Assembly: GCA_017619295.1 (NCBI GenBank) | Contig: JAFZSQ010000084.1 | Span: 1-64,000 of the forward strand | Source of the DNA: Lachnospiraceae bacterium | Lineage (GTDB): Bacteria > Bacillota > Clostridia > Lachnospirales > Lachnospiraceae | Length of the DNA: 64,000 bases | Direction of reading: 5' to 3' | Shown here: positions 50,378 through 59,029 of the stretch, piece after piece | Position numbering within the stretch: the first letter of the stretch is position 1 | Layout: the number at the start of each line of letters is the position of its first letter | Notes under the pieces: generated by a model | Seen by the model: the letters and a program-made list of their open reading frames with translations, nothing else | Told to the model about the DNA's origin: nothing | The model's database searches: none | Position numbers and translations under genes: made by a program

Positions 50378-51976
50378 TTAAATGTTAATTGCCTTGCAGA
50401 TATCCTTCTGTGCGGGAATTGCCTTCACATATGTCTCTATGTACTTGTCAAAACCTGCTACATCTTCGGGATCGGGCTTCATTACGGATCCTGTCTGTCC
50501 TCCGAATACCTTGTCGGAAAGGAACTTGTCAAGAGTCTCGGCGCCTGCCTTATTTACCATATAGGAAGCAAGCACTGCCATTCCCCAGGGACCGCCTTCT
50601 CCTGCTGTCTCCATAACGGCTACGGGAGTATTCATTGCAGCTGCAAGAATTCCCTGTCCCACGCCCTTAGTCTTGAACAGACCGCCGTGTCCGTAGATCG
50701 TATCTGCTTTTACCTGCTCCTCTTTAAAGAGGATGTCGCATCCAATCTTAAGGGTAGCAAGGGATGCGTAAAGGTGAGTTCTCATAAAGTTTGCAAGGTT
50801 CATGTCAGCGTCGGGCTTTCTTGCAAACATGGGTCTGCCTTCGTCGGTGCCGATTACGGGTTCGCCTGATAATGTGTTAAAAGCCACAAGTCCTCCGCAA
50901 TCCTTTTCACCTTTAAGTGCGTTGGTGTAGAGCTTTCCGTAAATGTCGTTAAGACTTATGTTCATTCCGAACATGTCGGAGAACTCCTTAAAGAGACCAA
51001 CCCAGGCATTTAAATCTGAAGTACAGTTGTTACAGTGAACCATGGCAACCGCAGGACCTGCAGGGGTGGTAACAAGGTCGATTTCCTCGTGAACCTTCTT
51101 TAAGTCCTTCTCAAGAACTACCATGGCAAAAACGCTGGTTCCCGCTGATACGTTACCGGTTCTTACTGCAACGGAATTGGTTGCTGTCATGCCGGTGCCT
51201 GCATCGCCTTCGGGAGGTGCAAGGGGAATACCCGCCTGCAGATTACCTGAAGGATCAAGTTTCTTTGCTCCTTCTTCGGTAAGATTTCCTGCTGCATCGC
51301 CTGCAACAAGTACCTTGGGAAGAATCTTTCTGATATCCCAGGGATATTTTTTGACCTTATCAAGGGCTGCAAACTTGTCAAGCATACCCTGATTGAAATC
51401 ACAAATGGATGAATCGATGGGGAACATACCTGATGCCTCGCCGATTCCCATAACCTTCTCACCTGTCATCTGCCAGTGAATGTAGCCGGCAAGTGTGGTG
51501 AGGAAATCAATATCTTTAACATGGTCCTCATTGTTAAGAATCGCCTGATAAAGATGAGCAATGCTCCAGCGCTGAGGGATGTTGAAGTTTAAGCACTCTG
51601 TAAGCTCCTTGGCTGCAGGACCTGTTATGGTGTTTCTCCAGGTTCTGAAGGGTGCAAGAAGTTTTCCTGCTTTATCAAAAGCCATGTAGCCGTGCATCAT
51701 GCCTGAAAATCCCAAAGCTTTAAGCTTTGTTATCTCAACTCCATATTTCTCCTTAACATCTTTACGGAGGTTGGCGTAACAGTCCGTAAGGCCTTCCCAA
51801 ATGTCATCCAGGGAATAGGTCCATACGCCATTCTCCAGACGGTTCTCCCACTCATGGTCTCCCGTCGCTATAGGGTTGTGATTCTCATCAATAAGAACCC
51901 CTTTGATTCTGGTGGAGCCGAATTCTATGCCAAGAACGGCACTTCCGCTCTCGATACATTGTTTAGCGTTACCCAT
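50378..51976 (-). CDS. araB: ribulokinase / FGGY-family carbohydrate kinase
   Basis: Phosphorylates L-ribulose to L-ribulose 5-phosphate. The 532-aa FGGY kinase has [17 protein letters not shown] (about 15-31) as phosphate-1 motif, a [16 protein letters not shown] segment, [28 protein letters not shown] in the catalytic core (Asp in GDAGTGM) and the ATP-site [14 protein letters not shown]. The specific sugar is inferred from the adjacent araA and araD. It lies 72 nt after the small Cys-rich gene. Confidence 0.93.
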   Translation of the reverse strand: MGNAKQCIESGSAVLGIEFGSTRIKGVLIDENHNPIATGDHEWENRLENGVWTYSLDDIWEGLTDCYANLRKDVKEKYGVEITKLKALGFSGMMHGYMAFDKAGKLLAPFRTWRNTITGPAAKELTECLNFNIPQRWSIAHLYQAILNNEDHVKDIDFLTTLAGYIHWQMTGEKVMGIGEASGMFPIDSSICDFNQGMLDKFAALDKVKKYPWDIRKILPKVLVAGDAAGNLTEEGAKKLDPSGNLQAGIPLAPPEGDAGTGMTATNSVAVRTGNVSAGTSVFAMVVLEKDLKKVHEEIDLVTTPAGPAVAMVHCNNCTSDLNAWVGLFKEFSDMFGMNISLNDIYGKLYTNALKGEKDCGGLVAFNTLSGEPVIGTDEGRPMFARKPDADMNLANFMRTHLYASLATLKIGCDILFKEEQVKADTIYGHGGLFKTKGVGQGILAAAMNTPVAVMETAGEGGPWGMAVLASYMVNKAGAETLDKFLSDKVFGGQTGSVMKPDPEDVAGFDKYIETYVKAIPAQKDICKAINI

Positions 51977-52048
51977 AATACCCTCCTAAGTTTTATATTG
52001 AAAATACAATGAATCAATTGCTTTGCCCTTATACTTGTTGGGAGTATC

Positions 52049-52294
52049 TCACCACTTGTTGTTGGGACAGCGGCTTATTTTTGCCAGGGCTCGAAGCTCG
52101 ACGTAACATCCGCAGGAAGCGCAAGTACCCGCATTTAGTTTCTCGCATTCCTTGCATACCGAGAGACGGCTTTCATATTTGGCCTCATCCACCCGGTCGT
52201 TCATCTTTATTGCTTCTTTGTATTTGTCAATCATAGCCATGTCAGCTTCCGCCATTTCGCGGAGCAGACACCTTTTGCATATGCGTTTCTCCAT
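52049..52294 (-). CDS. small cysteine-rich protein (possibly DUF6171)
   Basis: An 81-aa protein with eight cysteines in pairs: C6/C9, C47/C50, C58/C61/C63 and C76, a layout suited to binding one or two metal ions (zinc-ribbon or rubredoxin-like). A helical Lys/Asp/Met-rich segment links the first and second pairs. From memory it matches DUF6171, unknown function. AGGAG precedes the ATG. It lies directly upstream of araB on the same strand and divergent from araD, so its expression may follow the arabinose genes; no role is known. Confidence 0.8.
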   Translation of the reverse strand: MEKRICKRCLLREMAEADMAMIDKYKEAIKMNDRVDEAKYESRLSVCKECEKLNAGTCASCGCYVELRALAKISRCPNNKW

Positions 52295-52399
52295 CCAAAA
52301 AACTCCTAATAGGTGAAACGTTTTTCTTTATAAAAGAGTCTCATTTATAATTTACTAGTTTTTGGGCCAAAAGGCAACTGTTATTGGGGCTTTTTACAA

Positions 52400-52477
52400 T
52401 TGACACTACATCTTTCTGACTATATACTCTTAATTGTTAAACGTATTGTTAATTTTGAATTGATTTTATTAATTCAA
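52400..52477 (+). promoter_or_regulatory. araD promoter with downstream inverted repeat
   Basis: A perfect -35 TTGACA (52400-52405), 17 bp, TATACT (52423-52428). Downstream lies the direct repeat ATTGTTAA (twice, around 52433-52452) and an inverted repeat TTGAATT-N9-AATTCAA (52455-52477) ending right at the ribosome site. These could bind an arabinose repressor or form an RNA hairpin. The rest of the 52295-52490 gap shows no gene. Confidence 0.65.
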
Positions 52478-52490
52478 GAGAGGGAGAGAT

Positions 52491-53186
52491 ATGTTAGAAA
52501 AACTGAAAAAAGAAGTGTACGAAGCAAATATTTTGCTTCCAAAGTACGGGCTGGTAACCTTTACCTGGGGTAATGTCAGTGCAATCGACAGAGAATCCGG
52601 ACTCTTCGTTATCAAACCCAGCGGTGTCGACTACGAGACCATGACTCCCGATGATATGGTTGTTATGGATCTTGACGGCAACAAGGTTGAAGGTAAGCTT
52701 AAACCTTCATCAGACACACCCACACATCTGGAGATCTACAAAGCCTTTAAGGAAGTGGGAGGAGTTGTTCACACTCATTCATCCTATGCTACAAGCTGGG
52801 CCCAGGCAGGAAGAGGAATTCCCTGCTACGGAACCACTCATGCAGATTACTTCTACGGTGAGATTCCCTGCGTAAGATGTCTTACAGCAGACGAAATCGA
52901 ATCCGCATATGAGGAAAACACAGGACACCTCATTGTAAACGAGTTCATCCGCATGAAGAAAGATCCCATTGCGGTTCCCGCAGTTCTTTGTAAGAACCAC
53001 GGCGTATTCTCATGGGGCAAGGATGCTCATGAAGCAGTTCACAATTCCGTTGTTACCGAGGAAGTTGCCAAGATGGCCTTCCGTTGCGAGTTAATCAATC
53101 CCGAAGTTAAACCTGCACCTCAGGAACTTCAGGACAAGCACTACTACAGAAAGCACGGTGCAAACGCATACTACGGACAAAACTAA
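52491..53186 (+). CDS. araD: L-ribulose-5-phosphate 4-epimerase
   Basis: Converts L-ribulose 5-phosphate to D-xylulose 5-phosphate, the last step of the arabinose pathway. The 231-aa class II aldolase-fold enzyme has [11 protein letters not shown], the phosphate-site [15 protein letters not shown] with the catalytic Asp, zinc ligands His94 and His96 in [18 protein letters not shown] and KNHGVFSWG with a third His. It is transcribed away from araB-araA, from its own promoter, and ends at a strong terminator. Confidence 0.97.
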   Translation: MLEKLKKEVYEANILLPKYGLVTFTWGNVSAIDRESGLFVIKPSGVDYETMTPDDMVVMDLDGNKVEGKLKPSSDTPTHLEIYKAFKEVGGVVHTHSSYATSWAQAGRGIPCYGTTHADYFYGEIPCVRCLTADEIESAYEENTGHLIVNEFIRMKKDPIAVPAVLCKNHGVFSWGKDAHEAVHNSVVTEEVAKMAFRCELINPEVKPAPQELQDKHYYRKHGANAYYGQN

Positions 53187-53195
53187 ATACAAACA

Positions 53196-53236
53196 AAAAA
53201 AAGTGCAGTTGGGGACAGGCCCCAACTGCACCTTTT
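53196..53236. terminator. bidirectional terminator between araD and hpf
   Basis: GTGCAGTTGGGG (53203-53214) and CCCCAACTGCAC (53220-53231) form a perfect 12-bp stem with an ACAGG loop, flanked by A8 on the left and CTTTTG on the right. Its core GGGGACAGGCCCC resembles the hairpin at 57579-57651. Confidence 0.9.
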
Positions 53237-53250
53237 GATTTAGTAGCAAC

Positions 53251-53778
53251 TTATTTGTCAGGTTCGATCAATCCGTAGGTGTTACCCTTTCTCTTGTAAA
53301 CTACGTTGGTCTGATCAGTTTCTGCGTTGATGAAAACGAAGAAGTCGTGTCCCAAAAGTTCCATCTGGATACATGCATCCTCGGGATACATGGGCTTGAT
53401 ATCGAACTTCTTGGTACGGACAATCTTGATTTCCTCCTCGTCCATGTAATCGTGATCCAGATAAGCATCTGTAAAGAATCCTGCGTTCTGGTGTTTATCA
53501 ACGATTTTATTCTTATAACGTTTGAGCTGTCTCTCTATAATCTCTTCAACAAGGTCAATGGAGACATACATATCACTGCTGCTTTGTTCTGAACGGATTA
53601 TATTGCCTTTGACGGGGATTGTAACCTCGATTTTCTGCCTCTCCTTTTCTACGCTTAAAGTAACGTGAATCTCTGTGTCTGCCGAAAAATACTTTTCCAA
53701 CTTGCCGATCTTACGCTCCACAGCGTCCCTCAGACCGGGTGTGACCTCGATGTTTCTTCCAATAATAACAAACTTCAT
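53251..53778 (-). CDS. hpf: ribosome hibernation-promoting factor, long form
   Basis: Long HPF dimerises 70S ribosomes into inactive 100S particles in stationary phase. From the ATG at 53778 (AAAGGGTG upstream) it has 175 aa: an N-terminal S30AE domain (MKFVIIGRNIEVTPGLRD, about 1-100), a linker, and a C-terminal dimerisation domain (about 118-175; VRTKKFDIKPMYPEDA then MELLGHDFFVF and NVVYKRKGNTYGLIEP). The upstream GTG/ATG codons in frame are less well placed. Its promoter has an extended -10. Confidence 0.95.
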   Translation of the reverse strand: MKFVIIGRNIEVTPGLRDAVERKIGKLEKYFSADTEIHVTLSVEKERQKIEVTIPVKGNIIRSEQSSSDMYVSIDLVEEIIERQLKRYKNKIVDKHQNAGFFTDAYLDHDYMDEEEIKIVRTKKFDIKPMYPEDACIQMELLGHDFFVFINAETDQTNVVYKRKGNTYGLIEPDK

Positions 53779-53812
53779 ATACATCACCCTTTCGGTTTTA
53801 TATTGTATAAGC

Positions 53813-53842
53813 ATTATAGCATGAGATGTGCACGTTTTTCAA
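53813..53842 (-). promoter_or_regulatory. hpf promoter with extended -10
   Basis: Minus-strand TTGAAA (53837-53842), 18 bp, TATAAT (53813-53818) preceded by TGC, an extended -10. Predicted start is about 30 nt before the hpf ATG. Confidence 0.7.
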
Positions 53843-54189
53843 CAATTCTGGTAGATTTTATAAAAGTTTAAGAATTTATAAATGTCAATCCGATTTGAGA
53901 TTTTTATTCCGATTTTGCTAATTTTATTAGAACTAAACAAAACAATTGTTCACACAAGTTTCCATAAAATCGATATCCCCAACACAAATATGGGTATGTG
54001 GATAATGTGTATAACTTAGTGTATAAATCCTTTTTGCCTAAAATCGGCATATTTTTATGTGGATAACTCGTTTGAAAAAAAGTTACACATTTCTTTAAAA
54101 TATGCTGGTTTTTTGGGCTTTTGGTAATCTTGCACAAAGGTAGTACCTAATTACCAAAAGATAGTTCTTACAATTGAGCGACAACAATT
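53843..54189. other. AT-rich gene-free region with a cluster of DnaA boxes
   Basis: About 350 bp without a credible ORF between hpf and the wall hydrolase gene. It contains TGTGGATAA (53997-54005), TGTGTATAA directly abutting (54006-54014), AGTGTATAA (54018-54026, one mismatch) and TGTGGATAA (54058-54066). The first, second and fourth are perfect reverse-complement matches to the DnaA box TTATNCACA, all in one orientation. No dnaA, dnaN or rpmH is near, so this is not an obvious oriC; a DnaA-titrating or DnaA-regulated site is more likely. Confidence 0.65.
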
Positions 54190-54215
54190 TTAAAGGCCGT
54201 GGATATTCCACGGCC
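54190..54215 (-). terminator. terminator of the NlpC/P60 gene
   Basis: On the minus strand GGCCGTGGA and TCCACGGCC form a perfect 9-bp stem with a 3-nt loop, followed by TTTAAAATT. It lies about 27 nt after the stop codon. Confidence 0.75.
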
Positions 54216-54241
54216 TCACAAATATCTTTTGGGTATTAATA

Positions 54242-55438
54242 TTAGAATACTCTTCTAACAGTGATGGGCTGACGGTAGTCCGCAGGACCAACCTTGATTC
54301 CGCCCTTAGGTGTTGATGCGTGTACAATCTGGTTATTGCCCATATACAAAGCAACGTGGCCTGAATATACGACAATATCACCGGGCTGTGCATTGGCAAG
54401 TCCACCCTCAACTTCAGAACCGACTGTTGAGTAAGCACTTGAAGCTCTGGGAAGGCTGATGCCGAAGTTAGCATAAACAAGCATTGTAAATCCGGAACAG
54501 TCGGTACCCTCTGTAAGGCTGTTACCGCCATGTACGTAAGGATTACCTACGAACTGCAATGCGAATGCAATGACATCTGAACCAAGACTTCCGTCTCCTG
54601 TGTAGCTTACTGAAGGAGCTGTGTAAGCAGGTGCGGTATTTCCGTTTGCCGCCATGGCTGCTGCAGCTGCCTGTCTTGCTGCCTGACGCTCTGCCTGCTC
54701 TCTCAATACTCTCTTACGTTCTTCTTCTATTGATTCTGCTCTTACAAACTTGGTGGTGAGGTCTACGCAATCAGCTGCGATGTAACCTGCACCTTCCTCG
54801 ATATCAATCTTAATGAAGTCATCTTCTTCATCAAGGACCAAAAGCTGCTCGCCTTCGGGGAAGAGGCAAACCTCTTCAGAGTTGGCGTCGGGCTCTGAGT
54901 GAACCTTAACGATTCCTTCCTTGACGATGGCGAGTCTCTTACCTACCTTCTTGGCAAGATCTACGGCGTCCGTACCTGTAACGCAGTACTCACCTTTGAC
55001 ATATCCTGTAACGGTACCTGACTTGATGAGGTACCAGCCATCTTCTTCTCCAAGGAACTCTCCCACTGAATCGTCGTAGAGCTTACCTACAACATTTCCT
55101 TCTATGGAAGCCTTATCCCTGATGTTTACATACTGGTCAACCTGAGCGATTACCAGATTCTTGAAGCCTTCTTCTTCAGAAATAACCTTGTCTGACTCGG
55201 CAACTCTTGCTCCGTCAATTGATTTAAGGTCCAAGGGATCGATTGTTTCTTCAATCTCAACCTTGTCTCCGTCGGTCTTCATGGATTCAAGTGACTTACC
55301 GTTTGAAATGGTAAGGTTGATTCCGCCTGAAGGTAAAACCTTGTTAAGTCCTGAAGCCTCGGCGCTCATATTGAAAGAAGAAAACGCAACCGCTGCTAAA
55401 AGCAAGCCTGATGCGGTTTTCATAAATTGCTTTTTCAT
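54242..55438 (-). CDS. secreted SH3-domain NlpC/P60 cell-wall endopeptidase
   Basis: About 398 aa from the ATG at 55438 (AGGAGAG upstream). It has a signal peptide (about 1-29, ending SAEA), an acidic linker, two bacterial SH3-like repeats (QYVNIRDKASIEGNVVGKLY near 105, then a second ending GAGYIAADCVDL near 220), an Arg/Ala-rich helical segment, and a C-terminal NlpC/P60 domain (about 285-398) with the catalytic Cys in TDCSGFT and His in SGHVALY. It likely cleaves D-Glu-diamino-acid bonds in peptidoglycan. A WalR-type box at its promoter fits that role. Confidence 0.95.
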   Translation of the reverse strand: MKKQFMKTASGLLLAAVAFSSFNMSAEASGLNKVLPSGGINLTISNGKSLESMKTDGDKVEIEETIDPLDLKSIDGARVAESDKVISEEEGFKNLVIAQVDQYVNIRDKASIEGNVVGKLYDDSVGEFLGEEDGWYLIKSGTVTGYVKGEYCVTGTDAVDLAKKVGKRLAIVKEGIVKVHSEPDANSEEVCLFPEGEQLLVLDEEDDFIKIDIEEGAGYIAADCVDLTTKFVRAESIEEERKRVLREQAERQAARQAAAAAMAANGNTAPAYTAPSVSYTGDGSLGSDVIAFALQFVGNPYVHGGNSLTEGTDCSGFTMLVYANFGISLPRASSAYSTVGSEVEGGLANAQPGDIVVYSGHVALYMGNNQIVHASTPKGGIKVGPADYRQPITVRRVF

Positions 55439-55470
55439 ATACTCTCCTGTGATGCTTTTCGGATTCATTT

Positions 55471-55487
55471 GTTACAAAATTGTTACA
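55471..55487 (-). promoter_or_regulatory. WalR-type box upstream of the NlpC/P60 gene
   Basis: Minus-strand TGTAAC-N5-TGTAAC matches the WalR (YycF) consensus TGTWAH-N5-TGTWAH exactly. It lies just downstream of the predicted transcription start, where B. subtilis WalR sites usually repress. Binding is inferred. Confidence 0.6.
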
Positions 55488-55496
55488 ACCCTATTA

Positions 55497-55525
55497 AATA
55501 TATCATCTGAAAGTATCTTTGTCAA
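55497..55525 (-). promoter_or_regulatory. sigma-A promoter of the NlpC/P60 gene
   Basis: Minus-strand TTGACA (55520-55525), 17 bp, TATATT (55497-55502), a near-consensus promoter with a leader of about 50 nt. Confidence 0.8.
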
Positions 55526-55527
55526 AT

Positions 55528-56436
55528 TTACACAGAAATGTAATTGAAAGCACTGGTGGCCGCATTTGCGCCATCGGCAACGGCTGTGATGACCTGACGG
55601 AGTTGTTTCTTACGACAATCTCCTGCGGCATAAATTCCGGGAGCAGATGTTACACATGTTTCATCCGCAAGTATATATCCGCCGGGATCCATCTTCACAA
55701 TGTCCTTAAACAGGTCTGTGTCGGGATGAATTCCCACTGCGATGAAAACTGCGTCGGTATCAAGTTCTTTGATATCGCCGGTTTTGACATCCTTGATTAC
55801 AAACTGCTTAACGGCGTCCTCACCCTTTATCTCTACGGGCACATGGCTCCACAAAACTTCCACATTGGGAAGGGCAAGAAGGGCATCCTGTAAAGACTTG
55901 GCCGCTCTCAATTCGTCCCTTCTGTGAATAAGGTAGACCTTGCTGCAGCCTTTTGCCAAAAAGATGGCGTCCTCAACTGCCACGTCTCCTCCGCCTACAA
56001 CGCAGGCAACTCTGTTTCTGAAGAAAGCGCCGTCACAGGTAGCACAATATGAAACTCCCATTCCGGTCAGCTCCTCCTCGCCGGGCACACCAAGAAGTGC
56101 GTGGTGTGCACCTGTGGCAAGAATCACCGTTTTGGTCTCGTATTCGTTCTTGTCAGTCTTAACAACCTTAACGCTTCCGCTGTCGGCTACGCTCTTAACT
56201 TCCTCCTCAACAAAGGGAGCCTCCAGCTTCTCCGCATGGGCTCTGAAGGTCTCGCCCATGTCCCATCCGCTGATTCCGGGAAGTCCCAGATAATTGTCCA
56301 CTTCATATGTATTTAGAATCTGGCCGCCGCTTACGGGCTGCTTCTCGATAACAAGAATATTCATTCCCGCTCTCTTACCGTAAACCGCCGCAGAAAGGCC
56401 TGCAGGGCCTGAACCGATTATTATGCAATCGTACAT
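55528..56436 (-). CDS. trxB: thioredoxin reductase-like FAD/NAD(P)-dependent oxidoreductase
   Basis: A 302-aa two-domain flavoprotein: FAD motif GSGPAG (8-13), the redox-active CATC (131-134), NAD(P)H motif GGGDVAVEDA (about 147-156), and the C-terminal FAD segment GIYAAGDC. This is the standard thioredoxin reductase plan, reducing thioredoxin-type disulfides in the cytosol. The VIHRRDELRA segment has the HRR pattern usual for NADPH. No thioredoxin gene is adjacent, so another low-molecular-weight TrxR-like role is possible. It lies 14 nt after the DUF362 gene. Confidence 0.9.
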   Translation of the reverse strand: MYDCIIIGSGPAGLSAAVYGKRAGMNILVIEKQPVSGGQILNTYEVDNYLGLPGISGWDMGETFRAHAEKLEAPFVEEEVKSVADSGSVKVVKTDKNEYETKTVILATGAHHALLGVPGEEELTGMGVSYCATCDGAFFRNRVACVVGGGDVAVEDAIFLAKGCSKVYLIHRRDELRAAKSLQDALLALPNVEVLWSHVPVEIKGEDAVKQFVIKDVKTGDIKELDTDAVFIAVGIHPDTDLFKDIVKMDPGGYILADETCVTSAPGIYAAGDCRKKQLRQVITAVADGANAATSAFNYISV

Positions 56437-56450
56437 AGTGTGTCTCCTTT

Positions 56451-57545
56451 CTACTTTACGTATGCTTTGAGTCCGTTGTAAATGTCGTCGGGGTCCGGAG
56501 GACAGCCCTTAATTGTGTGGTTAAACAATCTTGTGCAGTTTCCCACTCCCAATTCACCGGTTTTGCCTCTATAGCCCTGGCCGATACACACCTTCTCTTT
56601 AAGTTTCTCAAGGAGCCCTTCATCTTCCAGTCGCATGAAAGCTTCAATGAGGCTTTCATAACAGGCTGAACAGGTATCCACCTCCGTGGCCTTATCCTTA
56701 AGTTTCAGCAATCCATATCTTTTTGGTAAAATCTCATCCTTCTCAGCTTCACCTGAGCCTATGGTTTTCATCTTAAGTTTGGAAAGATCTGAGATACCTA
56801 CTCCCATTTTCTCCGAAAGGCCGATATAGGGAACATCCTCCAGCTCATATCCCATGAGTCTGCAGACATAGGAGTCCACCAGAACCGGGTCTCTTGCCGC
56901 CATAACGCAATCTGTAACATATGGATTGCCGCCACCTTCACTGTCCAAATCGCCACATATGTGATCAATAACAATAAAATCCTGCTTGATTACACTGTTA
57001 AGAACGGCTATGGGCTCGTGAAGTCCCAGGGTATGGAAGCGCCTCTTCTCTGCATTTGTAATGAGGCCCTTCATATTCTTTAAGGCACAGGTTATGTTGG
57101 TCTGGCAATGTCCCTTCAAAACCGGAACGTTAATAAGGAAGTCAACATCCTGTAGGCACTTGACCACTCTGACCTTCAAATCCCCTTCGCCGGCTTCGAA
57201 GAAATTCTCCTTCTGAGTATCTACAAGCTCAACGCCATAATTTGAAGATAAGGTGTTGTAGCCACAGTACTCGAAGGCCTCCTCGGTCTTATCTCCAATC
57301 CATGAACCTTCTATTATCTTAATATCCTTCTTTCCGTTCTCCTGAAGGTACTCGATTATACCCGCCACAACTTCAGGGTGCGTCGTGGCACCAAAGTCTG
57401 CCGGCACAGGCTCCACCAGATTGGGCTTTATTCCAATCCTGGCACCCTCGGGAATCATGGAGTTTAAGTCAGCCTCCACAAGAAGCTGCTTGGTCATTTC
57501 CTTATAGTTTTTGCCGTATATTCTGTATATTTCGTTTGCTTGCAA
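56451..57545 (-). CDS. DUF362 domain protein
   Basis: About 364 aa from a TTG at 57545, which has AGGGAGGA 7 nt upstream; a longer ORF to 57611 would be translated from the inverted repeat and is unlikely. GARIGIKPNLVEPVPADFGATT and VPVLKGHCQTNITCALKNMKG are DUF362 signatures. The C-terminal part has scattered Cys residues (CSACYESL, CTRLFNHTIKGCPP) but no complete ferredoxin motif, so metal or cluster binding is only possible. Function is unknown. It precedes the thioredoxin-reductase-like gene by 14 nt and may be cotranscribed. Confidence 0.88.
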   Translation of the reverse strand: MQANEIYRIYGKNYKEMTKQLLVEADLNSMIPEGARIGIKPNLVEPVPADFGATTHPEVVAGIIEYLQENGKKDIKIIEGSWIGDKTEEAFEYCGYNTLSSNYGVELVDTQKENFFEAGEGDLKVRVVKCLQDVDFLINVPVLKGHCQTNITCALKNMKGLITNAEKRRFHTLGLHEPIAVLNSVIKQDFIVIDHICGDLDSEGGGNPYVTDCVMAARDPVLVDSYVCRLMGYELEDVPYIGLSEKMGVGISDLSKLKMKTIGSGEAEKDEILPKRYGLLKLKDKATEVDTCSACYESLIEAFMRLEDEGLLEKLKEKVCIGQGYRGKTGELGVGNCTRLFNHTIKGCPPDPDDIYNGLKAYVK

Positions 57546-57567
57546 GGTTTTATCCTCCCTAATCTCC

Positions 57568-57573
57568 ATTATA
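57568..57573 (-). promoter_or_regulatory. -10 box upstream of the DUF362 gene
   Basis: A minus-strand TATAAT preceded by TGA (extended -10 type) immediately downstream of the long inverted repeat. No clear -35 is seen. It would start transcription about 15 nt before the ribosome site. Confidence 0.45.
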
Positions 57574-57578
57574 TCAAA

Positions 57579-57651
57579 AGGTGCAAAAAGGGGACAGACC
57601 CCAAATCGCACGTTTCATGTGCGGTTTGGGGTCTGTCCCCTTTCTGCACCT
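57579..57651 (-). terminator. long inverted repeat and terminator after metY (REP-like)
   Basis: Outer arms AGGTGCA/TGCACCT enclose near-perfect arms of over 20 bp built on GGGGACAGACCCC, with a 7-nt loop. On the minus strand it is followed by TTTTG. It lies 15 nt after the metY stop. The GGGGACAG core repeats that of the terminator at 53203-53231, suggesting a repeat family. Confidence 0.75.
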
Positions 57652-57666
57652 GGGCCTATCCCACTC

Positions 57667-58950
57667 TTACATATTTGCGAATGCCTGAGTAAGATCGTCG
57701 ATAAGATCCTGAGGATCCTCAAGGCCACAGGAAAGTCTGATAAGTCCTGCGGGGATTCCTGCATCACGAAGCTGCTCGTCTGTTAACTGACGGTGCGTAG
57801 ATGTGGCAGGGTTTAAACAACAGCTTCTTGCGTCGGCAACGTGTGTCTCAATGGCAATAAGCTTAAGTCCTTTCATGAAAGCTTCCGCTGCAGGTCTTCC
57901 GCCCTTAAGCTCGAAGGATACTACGCCGCATCCTCCCTTAGGAAGATACTTCTTTGCTCTCTCGTAGTACTTGTCTGTGGGAAGTCCTGAATATGTAACT
58001 GTCTCTACCTCGGGGCGAGCCTTCAAAAACTCGGCAACTGCCTGTCCGTTTGCTGCGTGACGAGCCATTCTTACGTGAAGTGACTCAAGTCCGAGGTTAA
58101 GATAGAAAGCGTTCTGAGGGCTCTGGATGCAACCAAGGTCTCTCATAAGCTGTGCTGTACATTTGGTAATGAATGCACCTTCCTTGCCAAACTTCTCGGC
58201 ATAGGTGATTCCATGATATGAATCATCAGGTGTGCAAAGTCCGGGGAACTTATCTGCATGAGCCATCCAGTCGAACTTACCTGAATCAACGATTACACCA
58301 CCAACACCAACGCCATGGCCATCCATGTACTTGGTTGTTGAGTGTGTTACGATATCGCAACCCCATTCAATAGGTCTGCAGTGTACGGGTGTTGCAAAGG
58401 TGTTGTCCATGATAAGGGGTACTCCGTGTGCATGAGCAACTTTTGCAAAAAGTTCAATATCCAAAACAGTGAGTGCAGGGTTTGCAATGGTCTCACCGAA
58501 AACTGCCTTGGTGTTAGGCTTGAATGCTGCGTTTAATTCTTCCTCTGTAGCATCGGGAGATACGAAGGTTACCTCGATACCCATCTTGGGAAGTGTTACA
58601 GCAAAGAGGTTGAATGTTCCGCCATAAATGGATGAAGAGCAAACGAAGTGTCCGCCGTTCTCACAAAGGCAGAAGATTGCAAAGAAGTTTGCTGCCTGAC
58701 CGGATGAAGTAAGCATTGCTGCGGTACCGCCTTCCATATCGGCAATCTTTGCTGCTACGAAGTCATTTGTGGGATTCTGGAGTCTGGTATAGAAATATCC
58801 GGAAGCTTCCAAATCAAAAAGCTTACCCATGTCTTCGCTGGTATCATATTTAAAAGTAGTGGACTGAATAATGGGAACCTGTCTGGGTTCTCCGTTGCCG
58901 GGTCTGTAGCCAGCCTGTACACACTTTGTATCTATTCTGAAATCGCTCAT
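57667..58950 (-). CDS. metY: O-acetylhomoserine sulfhydrylase / aminocarboxypropyltransferase
   Basis: A 427-aa PLP enzyme of the Cys/Met-metabolism family that forms homocysteine (or methionine) from O-acetylhomoserine and sulfide (or methanethiol). It has ETIANPALTVLDIE, DNTFATPVHCRPIEWGCD and the PLP lysine in HSTTKYMDGHG (Lys about 211). The 427-aa length and the large C-terminal domain with RSCCLNPATSTHRQLT favour MetY over shorter cystathionine gamma-synthases. It has a TATAAT box about 45 nt upstream (58991-58996) and ends at the REP-like terminator. Confidence 0.94.
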   Translation of the reverse strand: MSDFRIDTKCVQAGYRPGNGEPRQVPIIQSTTFKYDTSEDMGKLFDLEASGYFYTRLQNPTNDFVAAKIADMEGGTAAMLTSSGQAANFFAIFCLCENGGHFVCSSSIYGGTFNLFAVTLPKMGIEVTFVSPDATEEELNAAFKPNTKAVFGETIANPALTVLDIELFAKVAHAHGVPLIMDNTFATPVHCRPIEWGCDIVTHSTTKYMDGHGVGVGGVIVDSGKFDWMAHADKFPGLCTPDDSYHGITYAEKFGKEGAFITKCTAQLMRDLGCIQSPQNAFYLNLGLESLHVRMARHAANGQAVAEFLKARPEVETVTYSGLPTDKYYERAKKYLPKGGCGVVSFELKGGRPAAEAFMKGLKLIAIETHVADARSCCLNPATSTHRQLTDEQLRDAGIPAGLIRLSCGLEDPQDLIDDLTQAFANM

Positions 58951-59029
58951 TTTTAGTACCTCCGGAGCATAAATAGTCTAAACAGGATTAATTATACTCT
59001 ATCCTTTAACGGTTTACCATACAAAAAAT

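Noticed and set aside
53843..54189. The DnaA-box cluster as the chromosomal origin oriC
   Set aside because: No dnaA, dnaN, rpmH or recF is near, and I see no DnaA-trio repeats. It is kept as a DnaA-binding cluster only.
57511..57786. 91-codon plus-strand ORF across the REP-like hairpin, and an N-terminal extension of the DUF362 protein into it
   Set aside because: Both arise from reading the inverted repeat. The DUF362 gene has a well-spaced AGGGAGGA site before a TTG further inside.
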